From NCBI RefSeq assembly GCF_029960815.1, contig NZ_JASBRE010000021.1, positions 1-64,000 on the forward strand: a stretch of 64,000 nucleotides of DNA, in the 5' to 3' direction. The stretch is from Pseudomonas sp. AL03 (GTDB taxonomy: Bacteria > Pseudomonadota > Gammaproteobacteria > Pseudomonadales > Pseudomonadaceae). Of the stretch, positions 25,407 to 39,000 are shown piece by piece (positions within the stretch are counted from its first letter, which is position 1; every line of letters starts with the position of its first letter). The notes under the pieces were generated by a model. The model did not search any database. It saw nothing but the letters and a program-made list of their open reading frames with translations, and was not told the DNA's origin. Both the position numbers and the translations under genes were made by a program.

Positions 25407-26272
25407 TGCTGACCTTTACCCTCGGCACTTTTGCCATTGCGCTTAATCACCTGCTGCTGATCAGCGCCCTGGCGCTGGCGACCTTCGTCGGCTGGCGAGT
25501 GGCCAAGCGCGGCGGCGAGAACCCGGAGTCGGTGCTGTTCAGCCTGTTCCTGCTGGGCATGCTGGCCGCCCGGATCAGCTTCGTGATCGCCTACTGGGCG
25601 CAGTACCGCAACGATCCGTGGCAGATCATCGACCTGCGCGACGGCGGCTTTCTCGCCTGGCCCGGTGTGATCGTGCTGCTGCTCGCCGCGTTGCATCGAG
25701 GCTGGCGTCGCCCGGGCTTGCGCCGCCCCTTGGGCTTTGGCGTGGCCAGTGGCCTGGCGTTCTGGCTGCTGGCGACTTTCTCCCTGACGATTTACGAACA
25801 AGGCACGCGCCTGCCGGAAATTGCCCTGCGCAATACCGCCGGTGAAACCGTGCAATTGGCCGACTACAAGGGTGGCCCGTTGGTGATCAATCTCTGGGCC
25901 ACCTGGTGCCCGCCGTGCCGCCGGGAAATGCCGGTGCTGGAAAACGCCCAGCAACACCGCCCGGACCTGACCTTCCTGTTCGTCAACCAGGCTGAAAGCA
26001 TGCAAAGCGTCAGTACTTACCTGGAAACCCAGGGCCTGAGCCTGTCCAACGTGCTGTTCGACGGCAGTGGCCGTTTGGGCCAGGCCGTCGGCTCCATGGC
26101 GTTGCCGACTACGCTGTTCTATAGTCCCGACGGTCGCCTGCTGGGCAGCCACCTGGGTGAGCTGTCGGACGCCAGCCTGGCCCGCGCCCTGGAAAACTTC
26201 GATACCCCGAGTCCTGCCGCACCGGCCACCTCTTCAAGGAAACTGCCATGCCCCGCCTCCACCACCTGCTGA
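25406..26272 (+). CDS. TlpA/DsbE-type thioredoxin with N-terminal Lgt-like membrane domain
   Basis: A 288-residue protein with two parts. Residues 1 to about 130 are four or so membrane spans that resemble a prolipoprotein diacylglyceryl transferase (GMLAARISFVIAYWAQYRND, then LRDGGFLAWPG). The usual catalytic HGG/arginine residues of Lgt are not there. Residues 135-265 are a periplasmic thioredoxin domain with active site W-C-P-P-C (ATWCPPCRREMPVL) and a cis-proline segment SMALPTTLFYS. The protein is probably the electron acceptor of DsbD and a donor to DsbG or cytochrome maturation. It overlaps dsbD by one base and dsbG by 25 bp. The last 15 residues may be extra. Confidence 0.88.
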   Translation: MLTFTLGTFAIALNHLLLISALALATFVGWRVAKRGGENPESVLFSLFLLGMLAARISFVIAYWAQYRNDPWQIIDLRDGGFLAWPGVIVLLLAALHRGWRRPGLRRPLGFGVASGLAFWLLATFSLTIYEQGTRLPEIALRNTAGETVQLADYKGGPLVINLWATWCPPCRREMPVLENAQQHRPDLTFLFVNQAESMQSVSTYLETQGLSLSNVLFDGSGRLGQAVGSMALPTTLFYSPDGRLLGSHLGELSDASLARALENFDTPSPAAPATSSRKLPCPASTTC

Positions 26273-27015
26273 CGTTGACCCTGGGCGCTGCCCTGCTGCA
26301 TCTACCGTCGGTCCAGGCTGAAGAGCTGCCCGACGCGATTAAGAAAATCGAAGCCAAGGGCGCGAAAATCGTTGGCCAATTCGACGCACCCGACGGTCTG
26401 CGGGGTTATGCGGCGCAGTACCAGAGCCGTGGCATAGCGCTGTACCTGACTCCGGATGGCAAGCATGTGTTGCTCGGCAATTTGTACGATGCCGACGGCA
26501 ACGACCTGAGCAGTGCGCCGCTGCAGAAGCTGGTTTATGCACCGATGGCCAAGGAGGTCTGGGGCAAAATGGAAACCAGCAACTGGATCGGTGACGGGAA
26601 GAAAGATGCGCCGCGGATCGTCTACCTGTTCAGCGATCCGAATTGCCCTTACTGCAACATGTTCTGGGAGCAGGCGCGGCCATGGGTCAAGGCTGGCAAG
26701 GTGCAGCTGCGGCACATTATGGTCGGCATCATTCGCGAAGACAGCCCGGGCAAATCGGCTGCGCTGCTGGCCGCCAAGGATCCGAGCAAAGCGCTGGAAG
26801 ATCACGAGAAATCCGGCAAGGGCAGTTCGCTAAAAGCGCTGAAGGACATACCTCCGGCGATTCAGGCGAAACTGGCGGCGAACATGCAGCTGATGGAGGA
26901 CCTTGAGTTGCAGGCCACCCCGGCGATTTTCTACATGGACGACAAGGGCGAGTTGCAACAGCAGCAAGGCGCGCCTTCGCCGGACAAGTTGGTGAAGATT
27001 CTCGGGCCTAAGTGA
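26248..27015 (+). CDS. dsbG: thiol:disulfide isomerase DsbG
   Basis: A 255-residue periplasmic protein with signal peptide MPRLHHLLTLTLGAALLHLPSVQA. An N-terminal dimerisation domain (DsbC/G type, about 25-110) precedes a thioredoxin domain with C-P-Y-C (SDPNCPYCNMFWEQ) and a cis-proline motif LQATPAIFYMDD. DsbG reduces or isomerises disulfides and protects single cysteines from oxidation, kept reduced by DsbD. It overlaps the upstream gene by 25 bp, so the three genes form one transcript. Confidence 0.93.
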   Translation: MPRLHHLLTLTLGAALLHLPSVQAEELPDAIKKIEAKGAKIVGQFDAPDGLRGYAAQYQSRGIALYLTPDGKHVLLGNLYDADGNDLSSAPLQKLVYAPMAKEVWGKMETSNWIGDGKKDAPRIVYLFSDPNCPYCNMFWEQARPWVKAGKVQLRHIMVGIIREDSPGKSAALLAAKDPSKALEDHEKSGKGSSLKALKDIPPAIQAKLAANMQLMEDLELQATPAIFYMDDKGELQQQQGAPSPDKLVKILGPK

Positions 27016-27024
27016 CGTCACCGA

Positions 27025-27052
27025 CCCCTTCGCGAGCAGGCTCGCGAAGGGG
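27025..27052. terminator. long perfect hairpin between dsbG and pvdL ends
   Basis: A 12-bp perfect stem CCCCTTCGCGAG/CTCGCGAAGGGG with a CAGG loop lies between two convergent genes. No T-run follows on either strand, and its sequence resembles common Pseudomonas REP elements, so it may be a repeat that also slows transcription. Confidence 0.55.
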
Positions 27053-27072
27053 CCTTCACAATCGCTAGAGAA

Positions 27073-30000
27073 TCAAAGCCCTTCCAACTCCGCCATCAGA
27101 TCATTCAACCGATCCACCTTCTCCTCGGTGATGTCGCTCGCCGCCAGCCCTTCGATGTACTCGGCCAGTTCTTCCACCGTGCTGCATTCAAACATCGCCC
27201 GCAGCGGCACATCACGTTGCAGGGCTTTCTGCACCCGCGAAGCGATCTGCGTCGCCAGCAATGAATGCCCGCCCAGCTCGAAGAAGTTGTCACGCACCCC
27301 CACCTTCCCGACCTTTAGCACTTCGGCCCAGATATCAGCCAAGATCTGCTCCAGTTCATTGCGTGGCGCCTGATAGTCCTGGCTCTGCAACTGGCCGATT
27401 TCCAGCGCCGGCAGGGCCTTGCGGTCGAGTTTGCCGTTGGCATTCAGCGGCATCCGGTCGAGCCACAACCAATGCAGCGGCACCATGTATTCCGGCAGCT
27501 CGGCACGCAGCCGTTGCTTGATGCGCTCCAGTCGCTCGGTTGGATTGATCAAAGAATCAGCCGCTACCAAATAACCGACCAGATGCTTGCCGTTGACCCC
27601 TTCCTGCACACTTACTGCCGCTTCGCGGACTTGCGGCTGTTCATGCAGACGCGCCTCGATTTCACCCAGTTCGATGCGGTAGCCGCGGATCTTCACTTGA
27701 TGGTCGATACGCCCGACGTATTCCAACACGCCGTCACTGCGACGACGGGCCAGATCTCCGGTGCGATACAGACGATCACCGGGCGCGCCAAACGAGTTCG
27801 GCACAAACACTTGAGCGGTGCGCAAGGGGTCACTGACGTAGCCACGGCCGACACCGGTACCCGCGACGCACAACTCGCCCACCGCACCCAGCGGCACCAG
27901 TTCCAGCGCGCCATCAAGCAAGTACAAACGGTTGTTGTCGGTCGGCGTACCGATCGGCAAATAACTGCCGCGAGTCGACGCCATGTCGACGCGGAAGAAC
28001 GCCACGTCATCCGAGCATTCCGCCGGACCGTAAGCATTCACCAGACCGATCTGCGGGTAGCGCAGCAACCACTGGTGCGCCAGCTCCGGCGGCATTGCCT
28101 CACCGGTCGGCAGCATCCAGCGCAGTCCGTCGAGGCTCATGCGTTCCTGGGCGAGCATGCCCTGAATCAGCGATGGCACGCTTTCCAGCACGGTGATGCC
28201 CTGCGCCGACACATGCGCCAGCAACCCTTGCGGATCATGGGCGATGGTGTTCGGCACGATGTCAACCCGAGCGCCGAACAACGGTGCGGCGAGGAACTGC
28301 CAGACCGAAATGTCGAAACTTTGCGAGGCGGTCTGAGCGATCACATCGTCGGCGCTCAAATTCAGGTACGGCACCTTGCTCAACTGGTTATTGAGCATGC
28401 CGCGCTGCTCGACCATCACGCCCTTCGGCAGACCGGTGGAACCCGAGGTATAGATCACGTAAGCGAGGTTGTCCGGACCACTGTAGACACCCGGATTGAC
28501 CACCGAAACATCGCTCGCCTGCACCTCTTCCCACACCAGCAACTTCGGCCGATTGGCGCAACTGAACTCATCCAGTAGCGCGACAGCTTGTTCACGACAG
28601 GCCTCAGTGCAAACCAGCAACGGCGTGCGGCTCAGGTCGATGATCCGGCTCAGACGCTGGCTCGGCAGGCCCGGGTCCAGCGGCAGGTAACCGGCGCCCG
28701 CCTTGAAGCTGCCGATGATCATGCCCAGCAGATCGAGGTTACGTTCGGCGAGCAATGCCACCGGTTGATCCAGCCCGACGCCTGCCGCAATCAGCGCATG
28801 ACCGAGACGGTTACTGCGCTGGTTCAGCTCAACGTAGCTGTGCAACTTGTCGAGGCAACTCGCGGCAATCCGTTGTGGATGTTGCGCGACCTGAGCCTCG
28901 AACAACGCGACGTAGCTCTGCTCCAGCGGATAGTCGTGTTCACTCTGATTGCAGCCATGGATCAGGAAATCCTGCTCTTCGGCCCCCAGCAGCGGCAAGT
29001 CAGCCATGTTGCCATGGAAACCTTCGACCAGCGCCAGCAGCAACCGCTTGAACTCGCCGAGCATGCGTTCGACGGTCGACTCATCGAAGTAACGCTGGTC
29101 GTAAGACAGGTGCAAGCCCAGGTCATCGCCCGGATAGCACACCGCCGTCAGCGGGAAGTTGGTGTGGGTGCGGCCCGAATCCGACGTCGCGTTGAGGCTC
29201 TGCGCTCGGTCCAGCACCGAGACTTCCACCGGGGCGTTTTCGAACACGAACAGGCTGTCAAACAACGGCTGGCCCTTGGGCAGTTCGCTGTTTTCCTGAA
29301 TGCTCACCAGCGGCAGGTATTCGTACTCGCGCAATTGCATGTTGCTGTCGAGCAAGCCACTGAGCCATTGACGAACGCTGCACCGCTGATCGTCCTCGGG
29401 CATTTTCACCCGCAGCGCGATGCTGTTGATGAACAGCCCGACGGTGCGCTGCATCGCTGGCATTGCCACCGGACGCCCAGCCACCGTGACGCCGAACAGC
29501 ACGTCGCGATCACCGCTCAAACGTCGCAGCGCCAGCGCCCACGCCGCTTGAGCGAAGGTGTTGATGGTCAGTTGATGCGCCTGGGCCAGTTCGCGCAGTT
29601 GCGCACCGTCACGAGCATCAAGCCTTGTGTAGCGGTCGCCGACGATCATCCCGCCGCTTTCACCGGCATGTTCACGCAGGAACGGCCGGTCGCTCGGAAT
29701 CGGCGTGGTCCGCTCGAAGCCTTGCAGGTTGGTTTTCCACCACTGCCGCGCCTCGGCCAGGCTCTGGCGTTGCAGCCAGCCGATGTAGTCGCGATAGCGC
29801 GGTGGCACGGCCAGCTGCGCGTCTCGACCTTCGCCCAGTGCGGTGTAGATTTCGAAGAAATCGTTCATCAACAGCGAACGGCACCAGGCATCGATCAGGA
29901 TGTGGTGGTTGCTCATCATGAACCAGTAACGCGCCGCGCCCACCCGGATCAAACGCAGGTGGAACGGTGCCTGATTGAGCAGATCGAACCCAGCCTCACG

Positions 30001-33000
30001 CTCGCGTTTGAGCAGTGCCTGCAACGTCGGCTCCTGCTCGGCATCGACGATTGCGGTCCAGTCCAGATACTCGATCGGCGTGCTGCCTGGCTTGTGGATA
30101 ACTTGCAGCATGTCTTCGCCGACGTTCCAGCAGAACGACGCGCGCAGGGCTTCGTGACGGGCGATGACGGCTTGCCAGGCCTGGGCGAAACGCTGCGGGT
30201 CGAGCTCGCTGTTGATGCGGTAGCGATCCTGCATGTAATAGAGGCCGGTGCCCGGTTCCAGCAAGGTGTGCAACAGCATGCCTTCCTGCATCGGGGTCAG
30301 CGGGTAGACGTCTTCGATAGCGGCGGCGGGGATGGGCAGCGCGTCGAGTTGTGGCTGGGTCAGTTTCGCCAACGGGAAGTCCGACGGCGTCAGGCCACCC
30401 GCATCGTCGCCCAGGCAATGCTCGATCAGGCTCTGCAATTCGCCAAGGTATGCGTCCGCCAGTTCAGTGATGGTCTGCGGGTCGTGGCGTTCGGCGCTGA
30501 AGGTCCAACGCAGCACCAGCTCACCGCCGTAGACCTGACTGTCGACGCACAGCTCATTGGGCAGCGGCGCGCGAGGATCATGGGCCGCGCCGACCGCTTC
30601 ATCGAGAGGCAGGAACAAGGCGTCCGCGCCGAAGCTCTGGTCGAACTGACCGAGGTAGTTGAAGGTGATCGGTGCCACCGGCAAGGCCGCCATGCTCTGA
30701 CGGCTCGAGTCATCGGCGAGATAACGCAACACGCCATAACCCAGACCTTTGTGCGGCACCGCACGCAGTTGTTCCTTGATCGCCTTGATCGAGGCGCCCT
30801 GCCCGTCCACTGGCGTCAGCCGCAACGGATAAGCGCTGGTGAACCAGCCGACGGTTCGCGTCAGGTCGATTTCGTCGAACAGGGTTTCGCGGCCGTGGCC
30901 TTCGAGTTGAATCAACGCCGACGCGTGACCACTCCAGCGGCACAGCACGCGCGCCAATGCGGTCAACAGCAAGTCGTTGACCTGGGTGCGATAGGCACTC
31001 GGCGCTTGCTGCAACAATTGTCGGGTGCGCTCGCTGTCGAGACGCACACTGACGGTTTGTGCATGACGATTCTGCCGGCCACCCTCGGGGCGATCACACG
31101 GCAACTCGACGCTTTCACCGGCCAGTTGCGACTGCCACCCGCTCAGTTCTTCACGCAGGGATTCACTGCCGGCATATGCCTGCAAGCGTGCGGCCCAGTC
31201 CTTGAAGGCAGTGGTTTTCGCCGGCAGTTTTGCCGACTGCCCCGCGTCCAGTTGGCGATACACCGCTTGCAGGTCGTCCAGCAGCACTCGCCACGAAACG
31301 CCGTCCACCACCAGGTGGTGAATGGCGATGAACAGCCGCTGTTGGCCCTCGGGGCCGTCGACCAGCAGCGCCCGCATCAACGGCCCCGCTTCGAGGTCGA
31401 GGCTGCGCTGGGCATCGGCGAACAGTGCCGCGCATTTGTCCATGGACGTAACGCGCACTTGCCACAGCACCGGCGCATCGGAAATCGCCTGATGCTCGGC
31501 CTGCCATTGACCTGCGACGTCGGTGAAACGCAAACGCAAGGCGTCGTGCTGTTCGATCACCGCCAGCAATGCTTGCTCGAGGCGATGGGGCTCCAGCGCC
31601 ACGGTGGGCTCCAGCAGCAATGCCTGGTTCCAGTGTTGGCGCTGAGGGATATCGGTGTCGAAGAACCAGTGCTGGATCGGCGTCAACCGTGATTCGCCGG
31701 CAAGCAAACCTTGCTCGGCCGTGACCTGCTCAGTGCGGGTCGCCACGGCGGCCAGGGTCTGTACCGTCTGATGCTGGAACAGGTCACGCGGGCTGAAGTG
31801 AATGCCCTGCTGCCGCGCACGGCTGACCACCTGAATCGACAGAATCGAGTCGCCGCCCAGTTCGAAAAAGTTGTCGTTGAGGCCCACTTGTTCGACATTC
31901 AGCACTTCGCACCAGATCGCGGCCAGCGTCAGTTCAAGCTCATTGCTCGGCGCCACGTAGTGCTGACGGTTCAGCTCCGGATCCGGCGCCGGCAGTGCGC
32001 GGCGGTCGAGTTTGCCGTTGGCGGTCAGTGGCCAGCGAGCCAGCAAGATCAAGTGCGTCGGCACCATGTAATCCGGTAACTGGGATTTCAGGTGAGCCTT
32101 GAGGGCCTCGCGCAGTGAGGCTTGTTGGGTTTCGTCCTGCTCGGCAATGTCAGTTACCAGGTAGCCGACGAGTTGTTTTCCGCTCGGTGCATCAAGGGCC
32201 AACACCACGACCTCACGCACGGATTCATGCTCCAGCAGACGGGTTTCGATCTCGCCCAGTTCAATGCGGAAACCACGAATTTTCACTTGATGGTCAATGC
32301 GCCCGAGGTACTCCACCAGACCATCGGCGCGCTGACGCACCCGATCGCCGGTGCGGTACAGGCGCCCGCCATTGGCGGCAAAAGGATCGGCGACAAACCG
32401 CTCGGCCGTCATGCCCGGACGCTGGTGATAACCCTGCGCCAGCCCGGCACCGCCGACGTACAACTCGCCGGTCGCGCCTTGCGGCACCAACGCCAGATCG
32501 GCATCGAGGATGTAAGCCACCCGAGCGCCAATCACGCTGCCGATCGGCACACTGCCCATTCCCTCTTCAAGCTGCTCAGGCGCCAGACTGGCCAACGGCA
32601 TGACCACGGTTTCGGTCGGGCCGTAAGCGTTGAAAAACAGACTCGGCTTGAACGCTGCGCGAATTCGCGTCAGGTGTTCGCCGGTCAAGGCCTCACCGCC
32701 GGTGATGCACATCCGCACCGGTAATGTCTCGCCCTGAGTCGCCAGCCATTGCGCCAACTGGCTGCCGTAGCTTGGGGTGAAGCCGAGGATGTTGATGTTG
32801 TGACGGCGAATCAGACCGCAGATTTCTTCCACACCCCACTGGCCCTGAGCGCGCAGAACGACTTGAGCCCCACTCAACAACGGCACCAGCAAACGCTCGG
32901 TCGCGGCGTCGAAGTTGATTGAATAGAAATGCAGCTCACAGTCGTCCGGGCGCATGCCGAAGCGCTCGATCACGGCGCGGCAGTGCATGGCGATTTCACC

Positions 33001-36000
33001 GTGGGACACCACCACGCCTTTTGGTTTGCCAGTAGAGCCCGAGGTGTAAATCAGGTACGCCTGGTGTTGTGGCAGGCTGATAAACGGCAGCTCGGTGTCC
33101 GGGTAATTGGCCAGTGTGGCGGCGTCCTCTTCGAGGCACCCGCGAGCCACGGTAGGCGGCAGTTCGCCAAGCGCTTGGAACATCGCCGCATCGCTGAGCA
33201 GCAAACCGATGCCGCTGTCTTCAATCATGTAGTGCAAACGATCCAGCGGGTATTCCGGGTCCAACGGCACATAGGCGCCGCCCGCCTTGAGGATCGCCAG
33301 CAGGCCGACGACCATTTCCAGCGACCGCTCAAGTGCCAGGCCGACCCGAACCTGCGGCCCAACCCCACGCTCGCGGAGCATCCAGGCCAGGCGATTGGCG
33401 CGACTGTCGAGTTCGGCGTAGCTCAGGGTTTGCCCGACGAAAGTCAGTGCGGGTGAATCTTTGCGGGCCAGGACCTGCTCGCTGAACAGGTGCTGAATGC
33501 ACTGATCGAGTCGATGTTCGCCCGGCTCGACGCCGAGGCTGTCGAGCAGGTTTTGCTGTTCGGCAGCTTCCAGCAACGGCAGCTCACTGAGGCGCTGTTG
33601 CGGATCGGCCAGCAGCGCCTCCAGCAGGTTGCGCCAATGCCCGGCCATCCGCGCAATGCGTGGTTCATCGAACAGATCAGTGCTGTAGGTCAGGCAGCAA
33701 CCCAGGCGATGGTCGAGGTCGGTGACTTCCAGGTTGAGGTCGAACTTGGTCGCTCGCGCATCGTTGGCCAGGTACTCGACGGTCATGCCGGCCAGTGTGC
33801 GGCTCTGCTGGAATTCCCAGCGCTGCACGTTGCACATCACCTGGAAAAGCGGGTTGTAGGCGGCGCTGCGCGGTGGCTGCAAGGCTTCCACCAAGTGATC
33901 GAACGGCAAGTCTTGATGGGACTGACCTTCGATCACGGTGTGGCGAACCTGCTCGAACAACTCACCCACGGACATCTGCCCGTCAAGCTGGCAACGCAGC
34001 ACCTGGGTGTTGAGGAACGCACCGATCAGCCCTTCACTTTCGGGACGAATCCGGTTGGCCACCGGCGCGCCGATGCGCAAATCGGTCTGGCCGCTGTAGC
34101 GGTAAAGCAGCACGGCCAGCGCGGCGGTCATGGTCATGAACAGGGTCAGACCGTTGTGTGCATTGAAGGCGCGGACCCGGGCGGCAAGGTCATCGCTCAG
34201 GTCGAAACGGAACAGTTCGCCCCGATGACTTTGCACGGGCGGACGTGGACGGTCGGCGGGCAATTCCAGCAGCGGATGTTCACGCCCCAGTTGTGCGGTC
34301 CAATAATCGAGTTGGCGCTGACGTTCGCCGGATTCCAGCCACTGACGCTGCCAGACGCTGTAATCCAGGTATTGCACTGGCAGTGGTTGCAGCGGCGATT
34401 CGCGGTCATCGACAAAGGCTTCGTAGAGTGCACTCAGTTCCCGGGCGAAGATGTCCATCGCCCAGCCTTCGGTGACGATGTGGTGCAAGGTCAGTACCAG
34501 GTAATGCTCCTGCTCGGCGGTCTTGACCATGCAGGCGCGCAGCAGCGGTCCGGTTTCCAGATCGAAGGCTTTATGCGCTTCGTCGTCCGCGAGTTGCTGG
34601 ACGCGCTGTTCGCGGCTATCAGCGTCGAGCGCGGAGAAGTCCTTCCAGTCCATGCGCATGCCGGTGTCCGGGTGAACCCTTTGCTGCGCCACGCCATCGA
34701 TGCTCGGGAACGTGGTGCGCAAGGTTTCGTGACGCATGATCAATGCGTGCAGCGCTGCTTCAAAGCGCCCGACATCAAGTACCCCGCGCAGCCGCGCCAT
34801 GCCGCCGACGTTATAGGCCGGGCTGTCCGGTTCCATCTGCCAGAGGAACCACATGCGCTGCTGGGAATAGGACAACGGCACCGGTTGGCTGCGGTCGACT
34901 TTCTCGATGGGCGGTTGCCGGTTGGTTTTGCCGCTGGCCTGAATCAAGCGAACCTGTTCGGAAAACACGCCAAGCTCACTGTTTTCGAACAGCGTGCGCA
35001 GCGGCAACTCGACGTCGCAGGCCTGACGGGTGCGGGAGATGATTTGCGTGGCCAGCAAGGAATGGCCGCCGAGGGCGAAGAAGTCGTCGCGCAGACCGAT
35101 TTGCGCCAAGCCTAATACTTCACGCCAGATACCGGCGATGTGTTGTTCCAGCGCGGTGACCGGTTCGACGTGTTCGCGCACTTGCCATTGCGGTTCCGGT
35201 AAGGCGCGACGGTCGAGTTTGCCGCTGGGGCTCAGGGGCATTTCGTCCAGACGCATCAGCTGCGCCGGGACCATGTATTCCGGCAACTCAGCCGCCAGCG
35301 CTATTGTCAGGCGGGCGGTTTGAACGTCTTCAGTTTCACTGGTTTCAGTGGCGGTGTAGTAACCGATCAACTGTGCGCCGGCCGCCGTTTCGCGCACCAG
35401 CGCCACGGCTTGAGCGACGCCGTCCTGAGCCAGCAGGCGTGCTTCGATTTCTTGCGGTTCAACGCGGAAACCACGCAGTTTGACCTGCTGATCGAGACGG
35501 CCGAGGTATTCGATCACACCATCGGCGGTCCAGCGCGCACGGTCACCCGTGCGGTACAAGCGAGCGCCCTGCTCGCCCAGCGGATCGGCGATAAAGCGTT
35601 CGGCGGTCAGGCCTGGACGACCCAAATAGCCGCGCGCCAAACCAATGCCACTGATGCACAGCTCGCCCGGCACACCGGCCGGAACGGGATTGAGTGCCTC
35701 ATCGAGTACGCGGCACAGCACATTGCCCAGCGGACGACCAATCGGTGAGCGTTCGCCATCGGCGGTTGTGCAGTGCCAATGGGTGACGTTGATCGCGGTT
35801 TCGGTCGGGCCGTAGCGGTTGTGCAATTGCACGGCAGGCAGGTGTTCCAGCACGCGGTTGCGCAGTTCGGCGGGCAAGGCTTCGCCACCGGAGAATACCC
35901 GACGCAGGCTGGTGCATTCGGTGGTCAGCGGTTCGTCGATGAACAGCGCCAACAGCGGCGGCACGAAGTGCAGCGTGGTCACGCCGTACTGTTGGACAAG

Positions 36001-39000
36001 CTGCGCGATGCGGTGCGGATCGCGGTGTTCGCCAGGGCCGGCGATCAGCAAGCGTGCACCTGTAATCAGCGGCCAGAAGCACTCCCACACTGACACGTCG
36101 AAACTGATCGGTGCCTTTTGCATCAACACGTCAGTTTCGTTCAGGCGATAGGTGTTCTGCATCCATTGCAGCCGCTCGGCGAGGGCTGCGTGGGTGTTGC
36201 CGACGCCCTTCGGCTGGCCGGTGGAACCGGAGGTGTAAATCACGTACGCCAGGTTGTCGCCGTGCAAGTGCAGACCCGGCGTTTGGCTCGGCCAGTTCTC
36301 CAGATGCAAGGCGTCCATGGCGATCACGCTGACGCCGTCGGCGGTCGGCAGGCGGTCAAGCAGCTCGGTTTGGGTCAGCAGCAATTCGACGCCGCTGTCG
36401 CTGAGCATGTAGGCCAGGCGTTCGGCCGGGTAATCCGGGTCCAGCGGCACGTAGGCGCCACCGGCCTTGATGATCGCCAGCAGGCCAATCAGCAACTGCG
36501 GCGAACGCTCGGCGGCGATGGCCACGCAGACATCCGGACCGACGCCTTTGTCGCGCAGGTAATGGGCCAGTCGGTTGGATTGGGTGTGCAGTTCGGCGAA
36601 GTTCAGGCTGCCGTCGTCCCACATCAGGGCGGTGCGCTCAGGGGTCAGGCGAGCCTGTTCATTGAGCAACTCGGGCAGCCAAACGCGGGCCGGCGTACAC
36701 GGTGCGGCGCTCCACAAAGTTTGCTGATCGAGCTCGGACGGGTTCAGCAGTTGCAGGTCGCCGATAGCGGTTTTCGGTTGCTCGCAGATCGCTCGCAGCA
36801 GGTTGCTGAAATGCTCGGCCAGACGCTCGATGGTCGCGGTGTCGAACAGTTCGCTGGCGTAGTCGAAGGACAGACTGAGGCGACCATTACGGTCTTCTTC
36901 GCTGTGCAACTGCAGGTCGAACTTGGCTTCGCGGCTGTGCCACGGCAGCTCTTCGGCCAGCAACCCAGGCAGGTGACGCAGTGCGCTCAAGTCCCGCTGC
37001 TGGTGGTTGAACATGACCTGGAACAAACCTTGTTCGCGGGCTTGCGGGAAGGCTTCGAGCAATTGTTCGAACGGCAGGTCCTGATGCGCTTGTGCGCCCA
37101 ACGCGGCCTGACGGGTTTGCGCCAGCAACGCCACAAATGGCAGCTGCGAATCCAACTCGGCGCGCAGCACTTGGGTGTTGATGAAGAAGCCGATCAGCCC
37201 TTGGGTTTCCAGGCGCGGACGGTTGGCGTTCGGCACGCCGATGCGGATGTCGCGCTGGCCACTGTAGCGGTGCAGCAGGCTCTGGAACGCCGCGAGCAAC
37301 AGCATGAACGAAGTGGATTGATGGGCCTGGGCGGTCTGGCGAATGGCGTCGCTCAGGGTCGCGCCCAGCTTCACGCAATGGCGGGCAGCACGGTGAGTGT
37401 GTTGCGCCGAGCGTGGATGGTCGGTGGCCAAACTCAGGGTTGGATGATCAGAGCCCAATTGCGCTTTCCAGTAAGCCAGCTGACGCTCGCCCTCCCCTTG
37501 CGCCAGCCATTGGCGCTGCCAGCTGCCGTAGTCGGCGTATTGCGTGGACAATGCCGCGAGCGTCGCTGGTTGTCCTTGGGACGCTGCGGCGTACAGGCGC
37601 GAGAACTCGTCGATCAGCACGTTCAGCGACCAACCGTCGGCGATGATGTGGTGCATCGTCACCAACAGTTGATGGTCCTCATCATCGAGGCGCACCAGGG
37701 TCACCCACAGCAGCGGGCCTTTTTCCAGATCGAATTGAGTACGGGCTTCGTCCTCACGGATTTGCTGCGCACGGCCTTCACGCTCGGCCACCGGCAGGTC
37801 GCTGATATCGATCAGTTGCAGGTTGAATTCGCTCGCGGCATCGACCTGTTGCAGCGCCACACCGTCACGCTCGAAGAACCGCGTGCGCAGGGATTCGTGA
37901 CGCTCGATCAGTTGCTGGAAACTGGCGCGCAAGGCGTCTTCATCCAGCTCGCCGCGCAAGCGCAAGGCACCGGGAATGTTGTAGGCACTGCTCTGCGGGT
38001 CGAGTTGCCAGGTAATCCACAGACGGTTCTGCGCCAGGGATTGCGGCATGGCTTCGGCGCGCGACAGCGGGGTGATCGCGCCTTGGGCGAGGCCACCCTC
38101 CTGTTGTTGCTGAGCGACCGCGGCGGCAAACGCGCCAAGGGTCGGCGCTTCGAACAACAGGCGCAGGTTCAGCTCCAGAGCGAGTTCTTCGCGCAGACGC
38201 GCGACCACCTGAGTGGCCGCGATGGAGTTGCCGCCCAACAGGAAGAAGTGATCGTCGGCGCTGACCTGTTTGACCTGCAATTGTTCGCACCAGATCTGGC
38301 CGATCAAGGATTGCAGTTCAGAACCTGATTCAGTTGTGGATTTACTGTCGACGTTTGCCGACGGGAACAGCGCATAGCTGTCGAGGCTGCCGTCCACCAG
38401 ACGATTGCGGCATGCCGAGCGTTGCAGTTTGCCGCTCGAGGTCTTGGGCAGCGCGCCCGGATTGAGCAGCACCACCACGCTCGGCGCTTCCTGATACACC
38501 TCGGCCACGGCTTGGCGGATGGCTTTGATCAACGCGTCGGGCGGGAGGATTTTTTGCACGCTGCGGCTGATTTCCGCCGCAATGCCGATGCCTTCCTGGC
38601 CTTCGATGTTGACCGCGAAAGCGGCGACCCGCCCTTTGCGCACCACCTCCACGTCGCGTTCGATGGTTTGCTCGATGTCCTGTGGGTAAAGGTTGTGACC
38701 ACGGACGATCAACATGTCTTTCAGGCGCCCAGTGATAAACAGTTCACCGTTGCGCATAAAGCCCAGGTCGCCGGTACGCAGCCAGGTACGGCCGGCATGT
38801 TGAACGAACGTCTTGGCGCTGGCTTCAGGGTTGCGCCAGTAGCCGTGGGCGACGCTTGGCCCGGCGGCCCAGACTTCGCCAACCGTGTTGTCCGCCAGCG
38901 CGTTGAGCGCAATCGGATCGACAATCAGCACCGCGTGCTCCGGCTGACTGATGCCGCAACTCATGATCGGGCTGCCGTCGCCTGCCTCCGCACGGTTTTG

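Noticed and set aside
28588..31692. A 1034-codon open frame on the plus strand opposite pvdL, with similar ones at 36118-38328 and 38422-40089
   Set aside because: They are antisense to a clear NRPS gene; long antisense frames are expected in GC-rich Pseudomonas coding DNA and their products show no family motifs.
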